The notes under the pieces are model-generated. The model searched no databases. It saw nothing but the letters and a program-made list of their open reading frames with translations, and was not told the origin of the DNA. From positions 3,410,001-3,474,000 of the forward strand of contig NZ_REFU01000001.1 of assembly GCF_003688915.1 (NCBI RefSeq): 64,000 nucleotides of DNA. The letters are read 5' to 3'. This document shows, one piece after another, positions 42,280 through 50,777 of the stretch. A program made the translations under genes and the position numbers. The first letter of the stretch is position 1. Each line of letters opens with the position of its first letter. The stretch comes from Rhodococcus sp. SBT000017. Lineage in GTDB: Bacteria; Actinomycetota; Actinomycetes; Mycobacteriales; Mycobacteriaceae.

Positions 42280-42786
42280 GTGCTCACCGTGGAACCCGCA
42301 ACTGCCGCCGACGCGACAACGATACTCGCCCTCCGGCACGCTGCCGAGGACTGGCTGTTCGCTCGGGGAATCGATCAGTGGACTCCACGCGAGGTACCTC
42401 TCACCACGATCGCCGCGCAGATCGACGCGGGAGAGTTCCATGTCGCCCGATACGGTCACAGCGGCCCGATCGTCGCCGCACTACGGTTGATCGACTCCGA
42501 TCCGGCCATCTGGCCCGACCAGGACGAATCGGCCTGCTACGTCCACGGATTGGTGATCGACAGAAGAGAGGCCGGCACCGGCCTCGGCACGTTGCTGCTC
42601 GAGTGGGCGTCGGAGCAGACCCGTCGGGAGGGGCGATCCCTGCTGCGACTCGACTGCGCGGAGACCAACGGCGCACTACGCAGTTACTACCTGAGCCAGG
42701 GCTTTCGCTACGTCGGCCGCCGCGAGTTCGCCGAGGGCAGTTCGTGGTTCAGCGTCGCACTGTTCGAGAAGACCACCGATCGGTAG
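42280..42786 (+). CDS. GNAT-family N-acetyltransferase
   Basis: A 168-residue acetyltransferase starting at GTG. The acetyl-CoA-binding motif A is VHGLVIDRREAGTGLGTLLLEWASEQTRREG, followed by LLRLDCAETNGALRSYYLSQGFRYVG. The substrate is unknown. It is followed after 10 bp by a hexapeptide acetyltransferase gene that has its own -10 box. Confidence 0.88.
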   Translation: MLTVEPATAADATTILALRHAAEDWLFARGIDQWTPREVPLTTIAAQIDAGEFHVARYGHSGPIVAALRLIDSDPAIWPDQDESACYVHGLVIDRREAGTGLGTLLLEWASEQTRREGRSLLRLDCAETNGALRSYYLSQGFRYVGRREFAEGSSWFSVALFEKTTDR

Positions 42787-42789
42787 CCT
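42784..42789 (+). promoter_or_regulatory. -10 element, leaderless promoter of sugar O-acetyltransferase gene
   Basis: TAGCCT overlaps the end of the preceding gene and ends 7 nt before the ATG at 42797. Confidence 0.45.
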
Positions 42790-42796
42790 GTCATCC

Positions 42797-43357
42797 ATGA
42801 GCGAGAACCGGGATCGGATGCTGGGCGGCGAGCTCTACCGAGACAGTGATCCGGACCTGGTGGCGTCTCGGGTGCGGTGCGGGAAGCTGCTCGACCGATT
42901 CAACGCAACCGAGGCGGACCAGACCGACGCACGGCGCGAGATTCTCGGCAAGTTGCTCGGATCCATCGGACCGGATTCGTGGATCATGCCCCGGTTCCAA
43001 TGCGACTACGGCACATACATTTCGATCGGATCCAACAGCTTCCTCAACTACGACGCGATTCTGTTGGACTGCGCACCCATCACCATCGGTGACGACGTGT
43101 CGATCGGGCCACGGGCGCAACTGCTGACGGCGCTGCACCCGATGGAGGATCACGAGGCGCGCCGAACACGCTTAGAGAGCGCTCTTCCCATCACCATAGG
43201 AAACAACGTGTGGTTGGGTGGCGGGGTCATCGTCTGCCCGGGAGTCACGATCGGCGACAACTCGGTGATCGGTGCAGGCAGCGTCGTCACCCGGGACGTG
43301 CCGTCGCACACCTTCGCGGCCGGCAACCCGTGTCGGGCCATTCGCGCTCTACCGTGA
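42797..43357 (+). CDS. Maltose/galactoside O-acetyltransferase-like protein
   Basis: A 186-residue left-handed beta-helix acetyltransferase of the Maa/NodL/LacA type. It has an N-terminal helical part (ENRDRMLGGELYRDSDPDLVASRVRCGKLLDRFN). Hexapeptide repeats follow (ISIGSNSFLNYDAILLD, ITIGDDVSIGPRAQLLTALHP with the catalytic His, ITIGNNVWLGGGVIVCPGVTIGDNSVIGAGSVVTRD). The family acetylates sugars with acetyl-CoA. It overlaps the convergent ABC permease gene by 9 bp. Confidence 0.92.
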   Translation: MSENRDRMLGGELYRDSDPDLVASRVRCGKLLDRFNATEADQTDARREILGKLLGSIGPDSWIMPRFQCDYGTYISIGSNSFLNYDAILLDCAPITIGDDVSIGPRAQLLTALHPMEDHEARRTRLESALPITIGNNVWLGGGVIVCPGVTIGDNSVIGAGSVVTRDVPSHTFAAGNPCRAIRALP

Positions 43358-44932
43358 GATCACCTCGTGCAGGATCTTGTCGGAGTCACGGACCAGCGTG
43401 TCGACGGCCACCCGCGCACCCCACCACATCCCCAGCCACCCGACGGCCACGGCCGCGGGAACGGACAGATACGCGAAGGCACCGGGGAGAAGCAATGCCA
43501 GCAGCAGAGCGGGCACTACCGACAGCCCGAGTACGACCATCGACAGCAAGACCAAGGCGAACGAACCTCCGTTGAACGACCCTCGGGTGTTCAACGAAAA
43601 GGCCTTGGTGGGTTCGGGAACCGGATAGGCGGCACGGACGGAGACCATGACGATGAGTCCGGCGCTGACCCCGAGCATCGACAGCGTGACCGAGATGGGG
43701 ATTGCCAATCGGTCGAGTCCGAGGTCACCGAATACGCGGACGACCGCCGTCGGCACGATCGCGAAGGGTGCAGCCACGATCAGCCAGGCGAGCTGCCGGC
43801 CACGAACGTCGTCGCGCAGAGCTTGCGGAATCATCACCAGGTGCCACATCGAACCGCCGTCGAGGCCGTACAGATTCGATCCCGCGCCCATCGCCATGAA
43901 GATCACGATCCACGCGCCCCATGCTGCACTGAACGGAATCGAGTCGGTCACCAAAGGACCGACGCCTCCGAGCACCGCGAAGATGAGGACCGACAGCAGC
44001 TGACTTCGACGACGCATATCGCCGCGCCACAGGGACAGCTCTCGCATCACCACCGCACCGATCCGCGATGCCCGCCAGCCGGTATCGCCGTTACGACCCT
44101 CTGCCTCCACCTGCTTCCGCGACGCGCCGTACGAGGCGGACACCCGTCCCTCGAAGAGCCGCAGCACAAGTCGCTGCCACGACCACACCACTACACCGTC
44201 GAGCAGCAGCAGTCCCGCCACGGCGCCGATCGCCAGCAGCCAGTTCCCGTCCAGCGCAGCGTCCACCCCGGTGATTCCCCAGCTGAACGGAATCGAATGT
44301 GCCAGTGTCAGCGGCCATGTCACTTCACCCGACAGCACCCGAGGGAAGTTCTGGGTGATGGGGAACTGCAGGAAGTACAGGCTGCCGAACACCGCACCGA
44401 ACGCCAGCAGAGCGAACTCTCGACTGCGCCGACTCTTCAGTAGCTGAGACATCGCCACGGTGACCACTCTGGACAGCGACACGAAGAGCACCACGGTCGC
44501 AGGCCAGGCCACCAGAGCAACCGGAAGCGCTGCGAGAGAACGGGACACGGCATAGATCGGGATCGACGCAGTCGCAATGGCCGTCAACGGCACCACCATG
44601 CCGAACGCCGACGTGCCCAACAACGCACGAGCCAGGCGTGCGGGTTCGACCGACAGCATCTGGAAGTGGCGGGGCTGGATGTTGTCATCGGAGATTCCGG
44701 AGAGCACCGGGAACAGCACCCAGCTCAGGCCGATCAGGGTCAGCCCGAGGCTCGCGGTGCCGCCGACCAACACCTGCGAGTCTCCACTGCGCGCAGACAA
44801 CACACACGCCACGACCGCGAATACCAGTCCCAGCAACCCGAACACGGCTTTCACTACTGCTTGCCCGCCCTTGAACTGCCTGCGGTAGAGCGTGATTCGC
44901 ATCTGCAGGACGGTCCGGCCGAGGGACGTCAC
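43349..44932 (-). CDS. ABC transporter permease
   Basis: A 527-residue membrane protein of about twelve helices, without an ATPase domain. I start it at the GTG at 44932, which overlaps the ATPase gene's TGA (GTGA); the reading frame is open further upstream but only as a shadow of the ATPase gene. The region around residue 250 (WQRLVLRLFEGRVSASYGASRKQVEAEG) is a long cytoplasmic loop between two six-helix halves. Together with the upstream ATPase it forms an ABC-2-like exporter of unknown cargo. Confidence 0.8.
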   Translation of the reverse strand: MTSLGRTVLQMRITLYRRQFKGGQAVVKAVFGLLGLVFAVVACVLSARSGDSQVLVGGTASLGLTLIGLSWVLFPVLSGISDDNIQPRHFQMLSVEPARLARALLGTSAFGMVVPLTAIATASIPIYAVSRSLAALPVALVAWPATVVLFVSLSRVVTVAMSQLLKSRRSREFALLAFGAVFGSLYFLQFPITQNFPRVLSGEVTWPLTLAHSIPFSWGITGVDAALDGNWLLAIGAVAGLLLLDGVVVWSWQRLVLRLFEGRVSASYGASRKQVEAEGRNGDTGWRASRIGAVVMRELSLWRGDMRRRSQLLSVLIFAVLGGVGPLVTDSIPFSAAWGAWIVIFMAMGAGSNLYGLDGGSMWHLVMIPQALRDDVRGRQLAWLIVAAPFAIVPTAVVRVFGDLGLDRLAIPISVTLSMLGVSAGLIVMVSVRAAYPVPEPTKAFSLNTRGSFNGGSFALVLLSMVVLGLSVVPALLLALLLPGAFAYLSVPAAVAVGWLGMWWGARVAVDTLVRDSDKILHEVISR

Positions 44933-45729
44933 GAGCGCATCCAGGACAGGCCGTCGGGGTTCTGCTCGCGAGTACCGACCAGGCGAACGAAGGCGTCGTC
45001 CAGGCTTCCGCCCGCACGGACCTCGTCCACCGTTCCCGCGGCCACGACGCGGCCGCCGGTGATGACGCCGACGTGGGTGCAGAGCTGCTCGACGAGGGCC
45101 ATCACGTGGCTCGACAGAATCACCGAGCCGCCGGACCGGACGAATTGAACCAGAATGTTGCGAATGGTGGTGGAGGAGATGGGGTCGACCGCCTCGAACG
45201 GTTCGTCCAGCACCAGCAGCCGTGGACCGTGCAGCAATGCCGAGGCCAGTCCGATCTTCTTGGTCATGCCTGCGGAGTAATCGGCGATGACGGTTCCCCC
45301 GGCGTCTGCCAGATCCAGCGCGTCCAGCAGCTCGTCTCGACGCTGTGCGATCACGTCCTCCGGCATCGCGCGCAGTCGTCCGAAGTAGGTGAGCAGCTCG
45401 TGGCCGGTGAACTGCGAGGGCAGAGCGAGCCCGTCGGGGAGCACGCCCAGCAGTTCTTTCGCGGCGATGGGATCGGCCCAGACATCTCGTCCGAACACCA
45501 GACTTCGGCCGTACTGCGGCCTGAGCAGACCGACCGCCATGGACAGACACGTCGTCTTGCCTGCGCCGTTCGGGCCGACGAGGCCGAACATCGAACCGGG
45601 TGGAACCATCAGCGAGAGGTCGTCGACGGCAACCTTGGGGCCGAAGGCCATACACAGGTGCTCGATCAGCAGGGCGGCAGAGTTCGTTTGCACGGGTAAC
45701 AGACTAACCGGTATGAGCTGATTCGTCAT
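44929..45729 (-). CDS. ABC transporter ATP-binding protein
   Basis: A 266-residue ATPase with Walker A VGPNGAGKTTCLSMAVGLL, signature YSAGMTKKIGLASALLH (a variant of LSGGQ), Walker B LLVLDEPFEAVD and the H-loop ILSSHVMALVEQL. The C-terminus VRAGGSLDDAFVRLVG is typical of exporters of the CcmA/YadG class. It is translationally coupled to the permease. It may start at a later Met, since the first 18 residues are not conserved in type. Confidence 0.92.
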   Translation of the reverse strand: MTNQLIPVSLLPVQTNSAALLIEHLCMAFGPKVAVDDLSLMVPPGSMFGLVGPNGAGKTTCLSMAVGLLRPQYGRSLVFGRDVWADPIAAKELLGVLPDGLALPSQFTGHELLTYFGRLRAMPEDVIAQRRDELLDALDLADAGGTVIADYSAGMTKKIGLASALLHGPRLLVLDEPFEAVDPISSTTIRNILVQFVRSGGSVILSSHVMALVEQLCTHVGVITGGRVVAAGTVDEVRAGGSLDDAFVRLVGTREQNPDGLSWMRS

Positions 45730-45752
45730 GCGGTACGAACCGACTGCACCGG

Positions 45753-45758
45753 TACCAT
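45753..45758 (+). promoter_or_regulatory. -10 element, leaderless promoter of SDR gene
   Basis: TACCAT ends 7 nt before the ATG at 45766; no ribosome site is present. Confidence 0.5.
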
Positions 45759-45765
45759 TCCGGAC

Positions 45766-46569
45766 ATGAATCGCACCGCAGTGGTCACCGGAGCTTCGTC
45801 GGGTATCGGACGCGCGGTCGCGCAGGCGCTCGTCGCCCAGGGCTATCGAGTGATCGGCACGTCCCGCAATCCGGCATCGATGACCGACGCCCAGCGGGCC
45901 ACCGGCGTCGAGTATCGCGCGCTCGATCTCACCGACGCCGACTCGATCCGCACCTTCGTCGCCGATCTCGGCGACGTCGACGTCCTGGTCAACAACGCCG
46001 GTGAAAGTCAGTCCGGTCCGTTCGAGGAACTGCAGACCGACGCCATCGAGCGACTGTTCCAGTTGAACGTCTTCGGCGCGGTGACGCTGTCGCAGAGCGT
46101 CATTCCCGGAATGCGTGAGCGCGGGTACGGGCGCATCGTCATGGTCGGCTCGATGCTGGCCAGCTTCCCGCTCGCCTACCGCTCGTCCTACGCCTCGACG
46201 AAGGCCGCCATCAAGGGCTTCTCCGACGCCGCGCGCCTGGAACTCTCACCCTTCGGCGTGTGGATGACCACCGTCGAGCCGGGATCGATCAACACCGGAA
46301 TCAGCGAGCGGCGAACCAAGTACATCGCACCGGATTCGGTCCACCGAGACGACTTCCACACCGCGATCTCTTCCCTGGACCGCAAAGAAGGAACCGGCAT
46401 CTCCGCCGAGGATGTCGCCGAGGTGGTGCTGAAGGCCATCGATGCGGACAAGCCGAAACCGTTGTACTCCAGGGGCAGCAACGCACCTGTCGTATTTCTT
46501 GCGCGGCGGTTGCTGCCTGCGACGTTCATGGAGAAGACGATCGCGAAGATGTTCGGTCTGAAGAGGTAG
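45766..46569 (+). CDS. Short-chain dehydrogenase/reductase
   Basis: A 267-residue classical SDR. The coenzyme motif is VVTGASSGIGRAVAQALVAQG, the N-A-G motif is VLVNNAGES, the catalytic Ser is in VMVGSMLASFP and the Tyr/Lys pair in SSYASTKAAIKGFSD. The Arg after GTSRNPAS suggests preference for NADP. The substrate is unknown. It is convergent with the pirin gene, 6 bp apart. Confidence 0.92.
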   Translation: MNRTAVVTGASSGIGRAVAQALVAQGYRVIGTSRNPASMTDAQRATGVEYRALDLTDADSIRTFVADLGDVDVLVNNAGESQSGPFEELQTDAIERLFQLNVFGAVTLSQSVIPGMRERGYGRIVMVGSMLASFPLAYRSSYASTKAAIKGFSDAARLELSPFGVWMTTVEPGSINTGISERRTKYIAPDSVHRDDFHTAISSLDRKEGTGISAEDVAEVVLKAIDADKPKPLYSRGSNAPVVFLARRLLPATFMEKTIAKMFGLKR

Positions 46570-46575
46570 CAGACC

Positions 46576-47358
46576 TCACCCGGCGATCGCGGCGTGCATC
46601 TCCCACACGATCACTTCGGCTCCGGTTGCGGTGCTCAGCTTCTGCCCGCCGCCTCCGGAGATCCGTACCGCGTCGCCCTGGGCGAGTACGCCGACTCCCT
46701 CGAGCATCGCTTCACCCCGGGCAACGAAGATGTGCACGAACGGCGCGTCGGGCACATCGACCGGAGCTTGTCCGGGCTGGAGACGAGCAGCGTGCATGGC
46801 GGCGTACTTGTTCTTGATGCGGATCGCCGCGTGGTCGGCGTGATGAGCCATGCCTGACGCCACGGGAACCAAACCGCCACTGAGTAATTCGCCGTCGATC
46901 TCGAGCTGCTCGTAGCCCGGGGTGATGCCCTGCTCGTCCGGGACCACCCACATCTGCACGAAGCGAACGGGATCGCCGTGCTTGCCCGAGTACGAGCCGG
47001 CGGTCTCACCGAGTCGCCACGAATCGTTCTTCTCGGAGTGCAGGATTCCCGTACCTGCGCTCATCCGCTGCGCGAGACCGGGGTAGATGACGCCGGTATG
47101 GCCCATCGAATCCTGGTGCACCAGCGAACCCTGCAGGACCCAGGTGACGATTTCCATGTCGCGGTGCGGATGGGTGTCGAATCCCTGACCGGGAGTGACG
47201 ATGTCGTCGTTGTTGACCATCAGGACACCGTGGTGGGTGTTGCCACGGTCGAAGTGGTTGCCGAAGGAGAAGGAGTGCTTGGAGTCAAGCCAGCCGATCC
47301 TGGTCTTGAATCGGTCGTCGGCTCGACGGACGTCGAGTGTGGTTGCTGCAGAGGTCAT
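46576..47358 (-). CDS. Pirin family protein (first copy)
   Basis: A 260-residue bicupin. The N-terminal cupin metal site is visible as FDTHPHRDMEIVTWVLQGSLVHQDSMGHTG and ILHSEKND, giving the pirin H-x-H, His and Glu set. The signature GQGFDTHPH and RMSAGTGILHSE are strong. The C-terminal cupin has DVPDAPFVHIFVARGEAMLEG. Pirins are iron proteins acting as quercetin dioxygenases or redox-responsive co-regulators. It follows the VOC gene by 30 bp on the same strand, probably as one operon, and a second pirin gene is on the other arm. Confidence 0.92.
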   Translation of the reverse strand: MTSAATTLDVRRADDRFKTRIGWLDSKHSFSFGNHFDRGNTHHGVLMVNNDDIVTPGQGFDTHPHRDMEIVTWVLQGSLVHQDSMGHTGVIYPGLAQRMSAGTGILHSEKNDSWRLGETAGSYSGKHGDPVRFVQMWVVPDEQGITPGYEQLEIDGELLSGGLVPVASGMAHHADHAAIRIKNKYAAMHAARLQPGQAPVDVPDAPFVHIFVARGEAMLEGVGVLAQGDAVRISGGGGQKLSTATGAEVIVWEMHAAIAG

Positions 47359-47388
47359 GTCATTGCCTCGGATCTCGGAGTGTGGGGG

Positions 47389-47907
47389 TCAGAGAACGTG
47401 CGAGCCGTACATCTCACCGAGTGGATCGGCGATCAGTTCCAGGCGGGCACCGTCGGGGTCGCGGAAGTACAGGGAGACCTCGCTGTGCTCAATCAGTTCG
47501 ACTCCCGCGTCGATCAGCTTGGAACGCAGGTGTTCCCACCTGGTGGGCTCGACACTGATCGCCACGTGATGGAGACCGCCGAGCACCTCTGCGTAGGGTC
47601 CGACATCGAGGCCGGGAAAATCGAAGAACGCCAACAGATTGCTGTTGCCGATATCGAAGAAGAAGTGCGAAGACCCAGGATAGTCACGGTTCTCGATGAG
47701 CTCGGTGAGCGGAAACTCAAGCAGATCCTGGTAGAAACGGACCGTTGCTTCGACGTCGCTACTGACCAATGCGGTGTGATGGAGGCCGCGAGCCGAGGAA
47801 GCAGGCCGTTCACCGGCAGGCTTCAGGTGCTGCCGACGAATGCGTTCCCGCTGCTCTTCGTGTTCCTGCGCGCGGCGTGTCTCTTCGGCAGTCAGTTCGT
47901 TGGTCAT
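47389..47907 (-). CDS. VOC-family (glyoxalase/dioxygenase-like) protein
   Basis: A 172-residue protein started at the ATG at 47907, which has a GGAGGGTGGAG ribosome region; an upstream ATG at 47943 would run through the operator. A charged helix (TAEETRRAQEHEEQRERIRRQH) precedes two VOC half-modules: LHHTALVSSDVEATVRFYQDLLEFPLTEL and LHHVAISVEPTRWEHLRSKLIDAGVELI. SLYFRDPDGARLELIADP closes the metal site. Likely metal ligands are the two His and the late Glu. The substrate is unknown. It is the first gene of the VOC-pirin operon, divergent from MarR. Confidence 0.88.
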   Translation of the reverse strand: MTNELTAEETRRAQEHEEQRERIRRQHLKPAGERPASSARGLHHTALVSSDVEATVRFYQDLLEFPLTELIENRDYPGSSHFFFDIGNSNLLAFFDFPGLDVGPYAEVLGGLHHVAISVEPTRWEHLRSKLIDAGVELIEHSEVSLYFRDPDGARLELIADPLGEMYGSHVL

Positions 47908-47926
47908 CGCTCCACCCTCCGGGTCA

Positions 47927-47983
47927 AGTAGTTGCTTCGTCAACTACTGAGAACAGTACACCCGCTAGTTGCGTTGTCAACTA
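47927..47983. promoter_or_regulatory. Twin TAGTTG-N6-CAACTA operators between VOC-pirin and MarR-pirin operons
   Basis: AGTAGTTG-CTTCGT-CAACTACT (47927-47948) and TAGTTG-CGTTGT-CAACTA (47966-47983) share identical 6-bp half-sites and 6-bp spacers, with centres 37 bp apart. The gap between the two divergent starts is only 86 bp, so one operator lies close to each start. The MarR protein encoded at 47994 is the natural binder. Confidence 0.85.
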
Positions 47984-47993
47984 CTATGGCTGC

Positions 47994-48446
47994 ATGGATT
48001 CACCACGGTGGCTCAGCAAGGACGAACAGCAGGCCTGGCGCGCATACCTCGACGCAACGCGGCTGTTGCTTCGGGATCTCGACAATCAGCTCACGCGCGA
48101 CTCCGGCATCTCGTTCACCGACTTCGAGTTGCTGGTGGTGCTTTCCGAAGCGCCCTATCGCCGACGCCGCATGAGCGAACTCGCCGACGCCGTCACCACC
48201 ACTCGCAGCGGCGTGACAAGGGCAATCAGTCGACTGGTCGAATGCGGCTGGGTCCGGCGCGTCAAATGCGACGACGACAAGCGAGGAATGTCCGCCGAAC
48301 TCACCGAGGCCGGCATGAACACCCTCGCCGCCGCCAGCCCCGGGCACGTCGAAGCGGTACGGAAGAACATGTTCGATCTGATCGACCCCAACGATCTCGC
48401 GGCCGTCACACGTACGTTCTCGGCAATGCGGGACAACGCGTCGTGA
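47994..48446 (+). CDS. MarR-family transcriptional regulator
   Basis: A 150-residue MarR protein: LSKDEQQAWRAYLDATRLLLRDLDNQL, then the winged helix ISFTDFELLVVLSEAPYRRRRMSELADAVTTTRSGVTRAISRLVECGWVRRVKCDDDKRGMSAELTEAG. It is close to the actinobacterial MarR group often linked with redox enzymes. Its stop overlaps the next pirin gene (GTGA), so regulator and pirin are made together. Confidence 0.92.
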   Translation: MDSPRWLSKDEQQAWRAYLDATRLLLRDLDNQLTRDSGISFTDFELLVVLSEAPYRRRRMSELADAVTTTRSGVTRAISRLVECGWVRRVKCDDDKRGMSAELTEAGMNTLAAASPGHVEAVRKNMFDLIDPNDLAAVTRTFSAMRDNAS

Positions 48447-49165
48447 CCCTCACCCACATTCCCAGCGAACAACGGCATCACTGGTGGAACGAATGGCTCG
48501 ATTCCCAGCAGTCTTTCCCCGCCACCGGAAACTATGATCTGGCGGCCAATGCGCATGGACTGTTGATGGTGCACAACGAGGACACGGTGTCCCCGGGCGA
48601 GGGGTTCGACTCCCATCAGCACGAGAACATGGAGATCCTCACCTGGGTACGCGAGGGAACGCTCGAACACACGGATTCCGAGGGTCATTCCGGACTGATC
48701 CGCCCCGGGCTGATTCAGCGAATGAGTGCGGGCACCGGTATTCGCCACACCGAACGCAACGCATCGAGCCTGACCGGCCGCGACAAGCTACGCGTCGTGC
48801 AGATGTGGATCCCACCCGATACCGACGGGAGGGTGCCGTCGTACGACGAGCGCGACGTTCGAGACGAGTTGGCAAAGGGCGAGCTCGTCTGCGTGGCATC
48901 GGGAATCCCAGGAAGAAGTGGAGTGAACATCGGCAATCGCTTTGCGGCACTCCACGTTGCGCGGCTCGAGCCCGGACAGTCGATCACCGTTCCCGACGCG
49001 CCGTTCGGTCACGTCTTCGTCGCCGACGGTTCGGCGGTGTTCGAGGACATCGGCAACCTGGCCCAGGGCGACGCGGTGCGACTGACCTCGACCGGCGGGC
49101 ACCGTGCGACAGCATCGACCGCGAGCGAAATCATGATCTGGGAAATGCACGCCACGTTCGCCTGA
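48443..49165 (+). CDS. Pirin family protein (second copy)
   Basis: A 240-residue bicupin coupled to MarR by GTGA. Metal-site residues are retained: EGFDSHQHENMEILTWVREGTLEHTDSEGHSGLI and MSAGTGIRHTERNAS. The C-terminal cupin includes TVPDAPFGHVFVADGSAVFED. It is only moderately similar to the first pirin in the N-terminal 20 residues but keeps the same order of motifs. Predicted cytoplasmic iron-dependent dioxygenase or redox co-regulator; the pairing with MarR suggests a common inducer, perhaps an aromatic or quinone. Confidence 0.92.
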   Translation: MTLTHIPSEQRHHWWNEWLDSQQSFPATGNYDLAANAHGLLMVHNEDTVSPGEGFDSHQHENMEILTWVREGTLEHTDSEGHSGLIRPGLIQRMSAGTGIRHTERNASSLTGRDKLRVVQMWIPPDTDGRVPSYDERDVRDELAKGELVCVASGIPGRSGVNIGNRFAALHVARLEPGQSITVPDAPFGHVFVADGSAVFEDIGNLAQGDAVRLTSTGGHRATASTASEIMIWEMHATFA

Positions 49166-49241
49166 GGGAGTTTCGACCATGCCGATGTCTCCTAGTCGGA
49201 ACGAAAGGTGCTCGAGCTGACCCATCGATGAGGACATCGGT

Positions 49242-49727
49242 TCAGTACAAACGCTTTTCGAGCCAGACCTCGGCGTAGGGTTCCGCATTGAAGGCTGGTA
49301 CCTCCCGATAGCCCAGCTTCGAGTACAACCGCCGCGCTTCTACGAGGTCCGCTCTGGTGTCCAGACGAATCTTCGTACGGTTGGACTGCTGGACGAATCC
49401 TTCGAGAAACTCGACTATCGACACTCCCACGCCGCTGCCCCGTGCCGAGGCATCGACGAACAACCGCGTCAGCTCTGCGGTGTCGTCGGACACGAAACGA
49501 ATGCCCCCGCAACCAACCACATCCACACCGACATACGCGACGACTAGGAGACCCGAATTCCCGGTGAGGTCATCGCTCGGTTCGTCGATCATGGCTCGAA
49601 GCACTTCGTCGTCCGACGCTTCTCGACCGTGGAAGCGCCCGACGACATCGGCGTAATAGCGAAACAGGATCTCGGATGCCGGCTCCGAGGCTGGATGAAC
49701 AACGGCGAATGTGGCGGCGAGAGCCAC
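49242..49727 (-). CDS. GNAT-family N-acetyltransferase
   Basis: A 161-residue acetyltransferase with GTG start at 49727, sharing one base with the stop codon of the DUF808 gene. Motifs: VGCGGIRFVSDDTAELTRLFVDASARGSGVGVSIVEFLEGFV and KIRLDTRADLVEARRLYSKLGYREVPAF. The substrate is unknown. It is co-transcribed with the DUF808 gene. Confidence 0.87.
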   Translation of the reverse strand: MALAATFAVVHPASEPASEILFRYYADVVGRFHGREASDDEVLRAMIDEPSDDLTGNSGLLVVAYVGVDVVGCGGIRFVSDDTAELTRLFVDASARGSGVGVSIVEFLEGFVQQSNRTKIRLDTRADLVEARRLYSKLGYREVPAFNAEPYAEVWLEKRLY

Positions 49728-50671
49728 TACTTCGCGGCAGCGCGCGTGGCGAGCACCTTCGAGATGCCCAGCTGCGCAGCGACGATGATGCCGCCCACGA
49801 TCGCGCCGATGACCGCAGATGCGAGGGTGTTGACGATCCACGCCAGCACTCCGCCGACACCCGCGACTCCTCGCACTGCGTCTTCGCCGTGGTGCACGAG
49901 TTCGTAGATCGGATGGAATCCGAGCTCGTCGATGCCGACGAGCAGGATGTGTCCACCGACCCACAGCATCGCTGCGGTGCCGACGACCGACAGCACCGAC
50001 ATCACGTGGGGCATGCCCCTGACCAGGCTGCGGCCGAACTTCTCGACGAATCCGGTGGAGCCGTCGGCCAGTTTCAGACCGATATCGTCCATCTTCACGA
50101 TCAGCGCGACGACTCCGTACACGACGATCGTGATGACCACGGCGACGACAGCCAGGATGATGAGCCGGCTCCAGAAGCCCTCTGCAGCAATGGTGTCCAG
50201 CGCGATGACCATGATCTCGGCGGACAGAATCAGATCGGTACGCACTGCTCCGGAGACAACGGTGTCCTCGTCGCGTGGCTCGTCCTCGGCGGCGGCGTGA
50301 TGGTCGCCGTGGCCGAAGAGTGCGCCCCAGATCTTGTGCGCGGCCTCGTAGCTGAGATAGCAGCCGCCGAGCATGAGGATCGGCGTCAACAGCCACGGCA
50401 CGAACTGACTGAGCAGCAGCGCGATCGGCAGGATGATCAGCAGCTTGTTGCGTAGCGAACCCACGGCGATGCGCTTGATGATCGGCAATTCACGTTCGGC
50501 CGCAAGACCGCGGACGTACTGCGGCGTCACCGCTGCGTCGTCGATCACGACGCCTGCTGCCTTCGCCGTCGCCTTACCGGTAGCGGCACCGACATCATCG
50601 ATGGATGCAGCTGCCAGACGAGCCAGCGCTGCCACGTCGTCGAGCAGGGCTACGAGTCCGCCGGCCATCAC
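49727..50671 (-). CDS. DUF808 (YedI-like) inner membrane protein
   Basis: A 314-residue membrane protein of the DUF808 family. It has the conserved start AGGLVALLDDVAALARLAAASIDDVGAATGKATAKAAGVVIDDAAVTPQYVRG, then several helices (LLIILPIALLLSQFVPWLLTPILMLGGCYLSYEAA) and FWSRLIILAVVAVVITIVVYGVVALIVKMDDIG. A small His-rich loop (GHGDHHAAAED) follows the first helix pair. Function is unknown. Confidence 0.88.
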   Translation of the reverse strand: MMAGGLVALLDDVAALARLAAASIDDVGAATGKATAKAAGVVIDDAAVTPQYVRGLAAERELPIIKRIAVGSLRNKLLIILPIALLLSQFVPWLLTPILMLGGCYLSYEAAHKIWGALFGHGDHHAAAEDEPRDEDTVVSGAVRTDLILSAEIMVIALDTIAAEGFWSRLIILAVVAVVITIVVYGVVALIVKMDDIGLKLADGSTGFVEKFGRSLVRGMPHVMSVLSVVGTAAMLWVGGHILLVGIDELGFHPIYELVHHGEDAVRGVAGVGGVLAWIVNTLASAVIGAIVGGIIVAAQLGISKVLATRAAAK

Positions 50672-50777
50672 AAACCTCCGCTTCGATACGAGAACACCGC
50701 TGGGCTCCTCATGATGCGAGCCCTTGGAACCCTACCGTCCGCGGATGGTCCGTGATCGCCGTCCGGCCCTTCCTCTG

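Noticed and set aside
44933-45655. A 241-codon N-terminal extension of the ABC permease frame
   Set aside because: It lies wholly within the ATPase gene in another frame and has no domain features; the GTGA overlap gives a better start.
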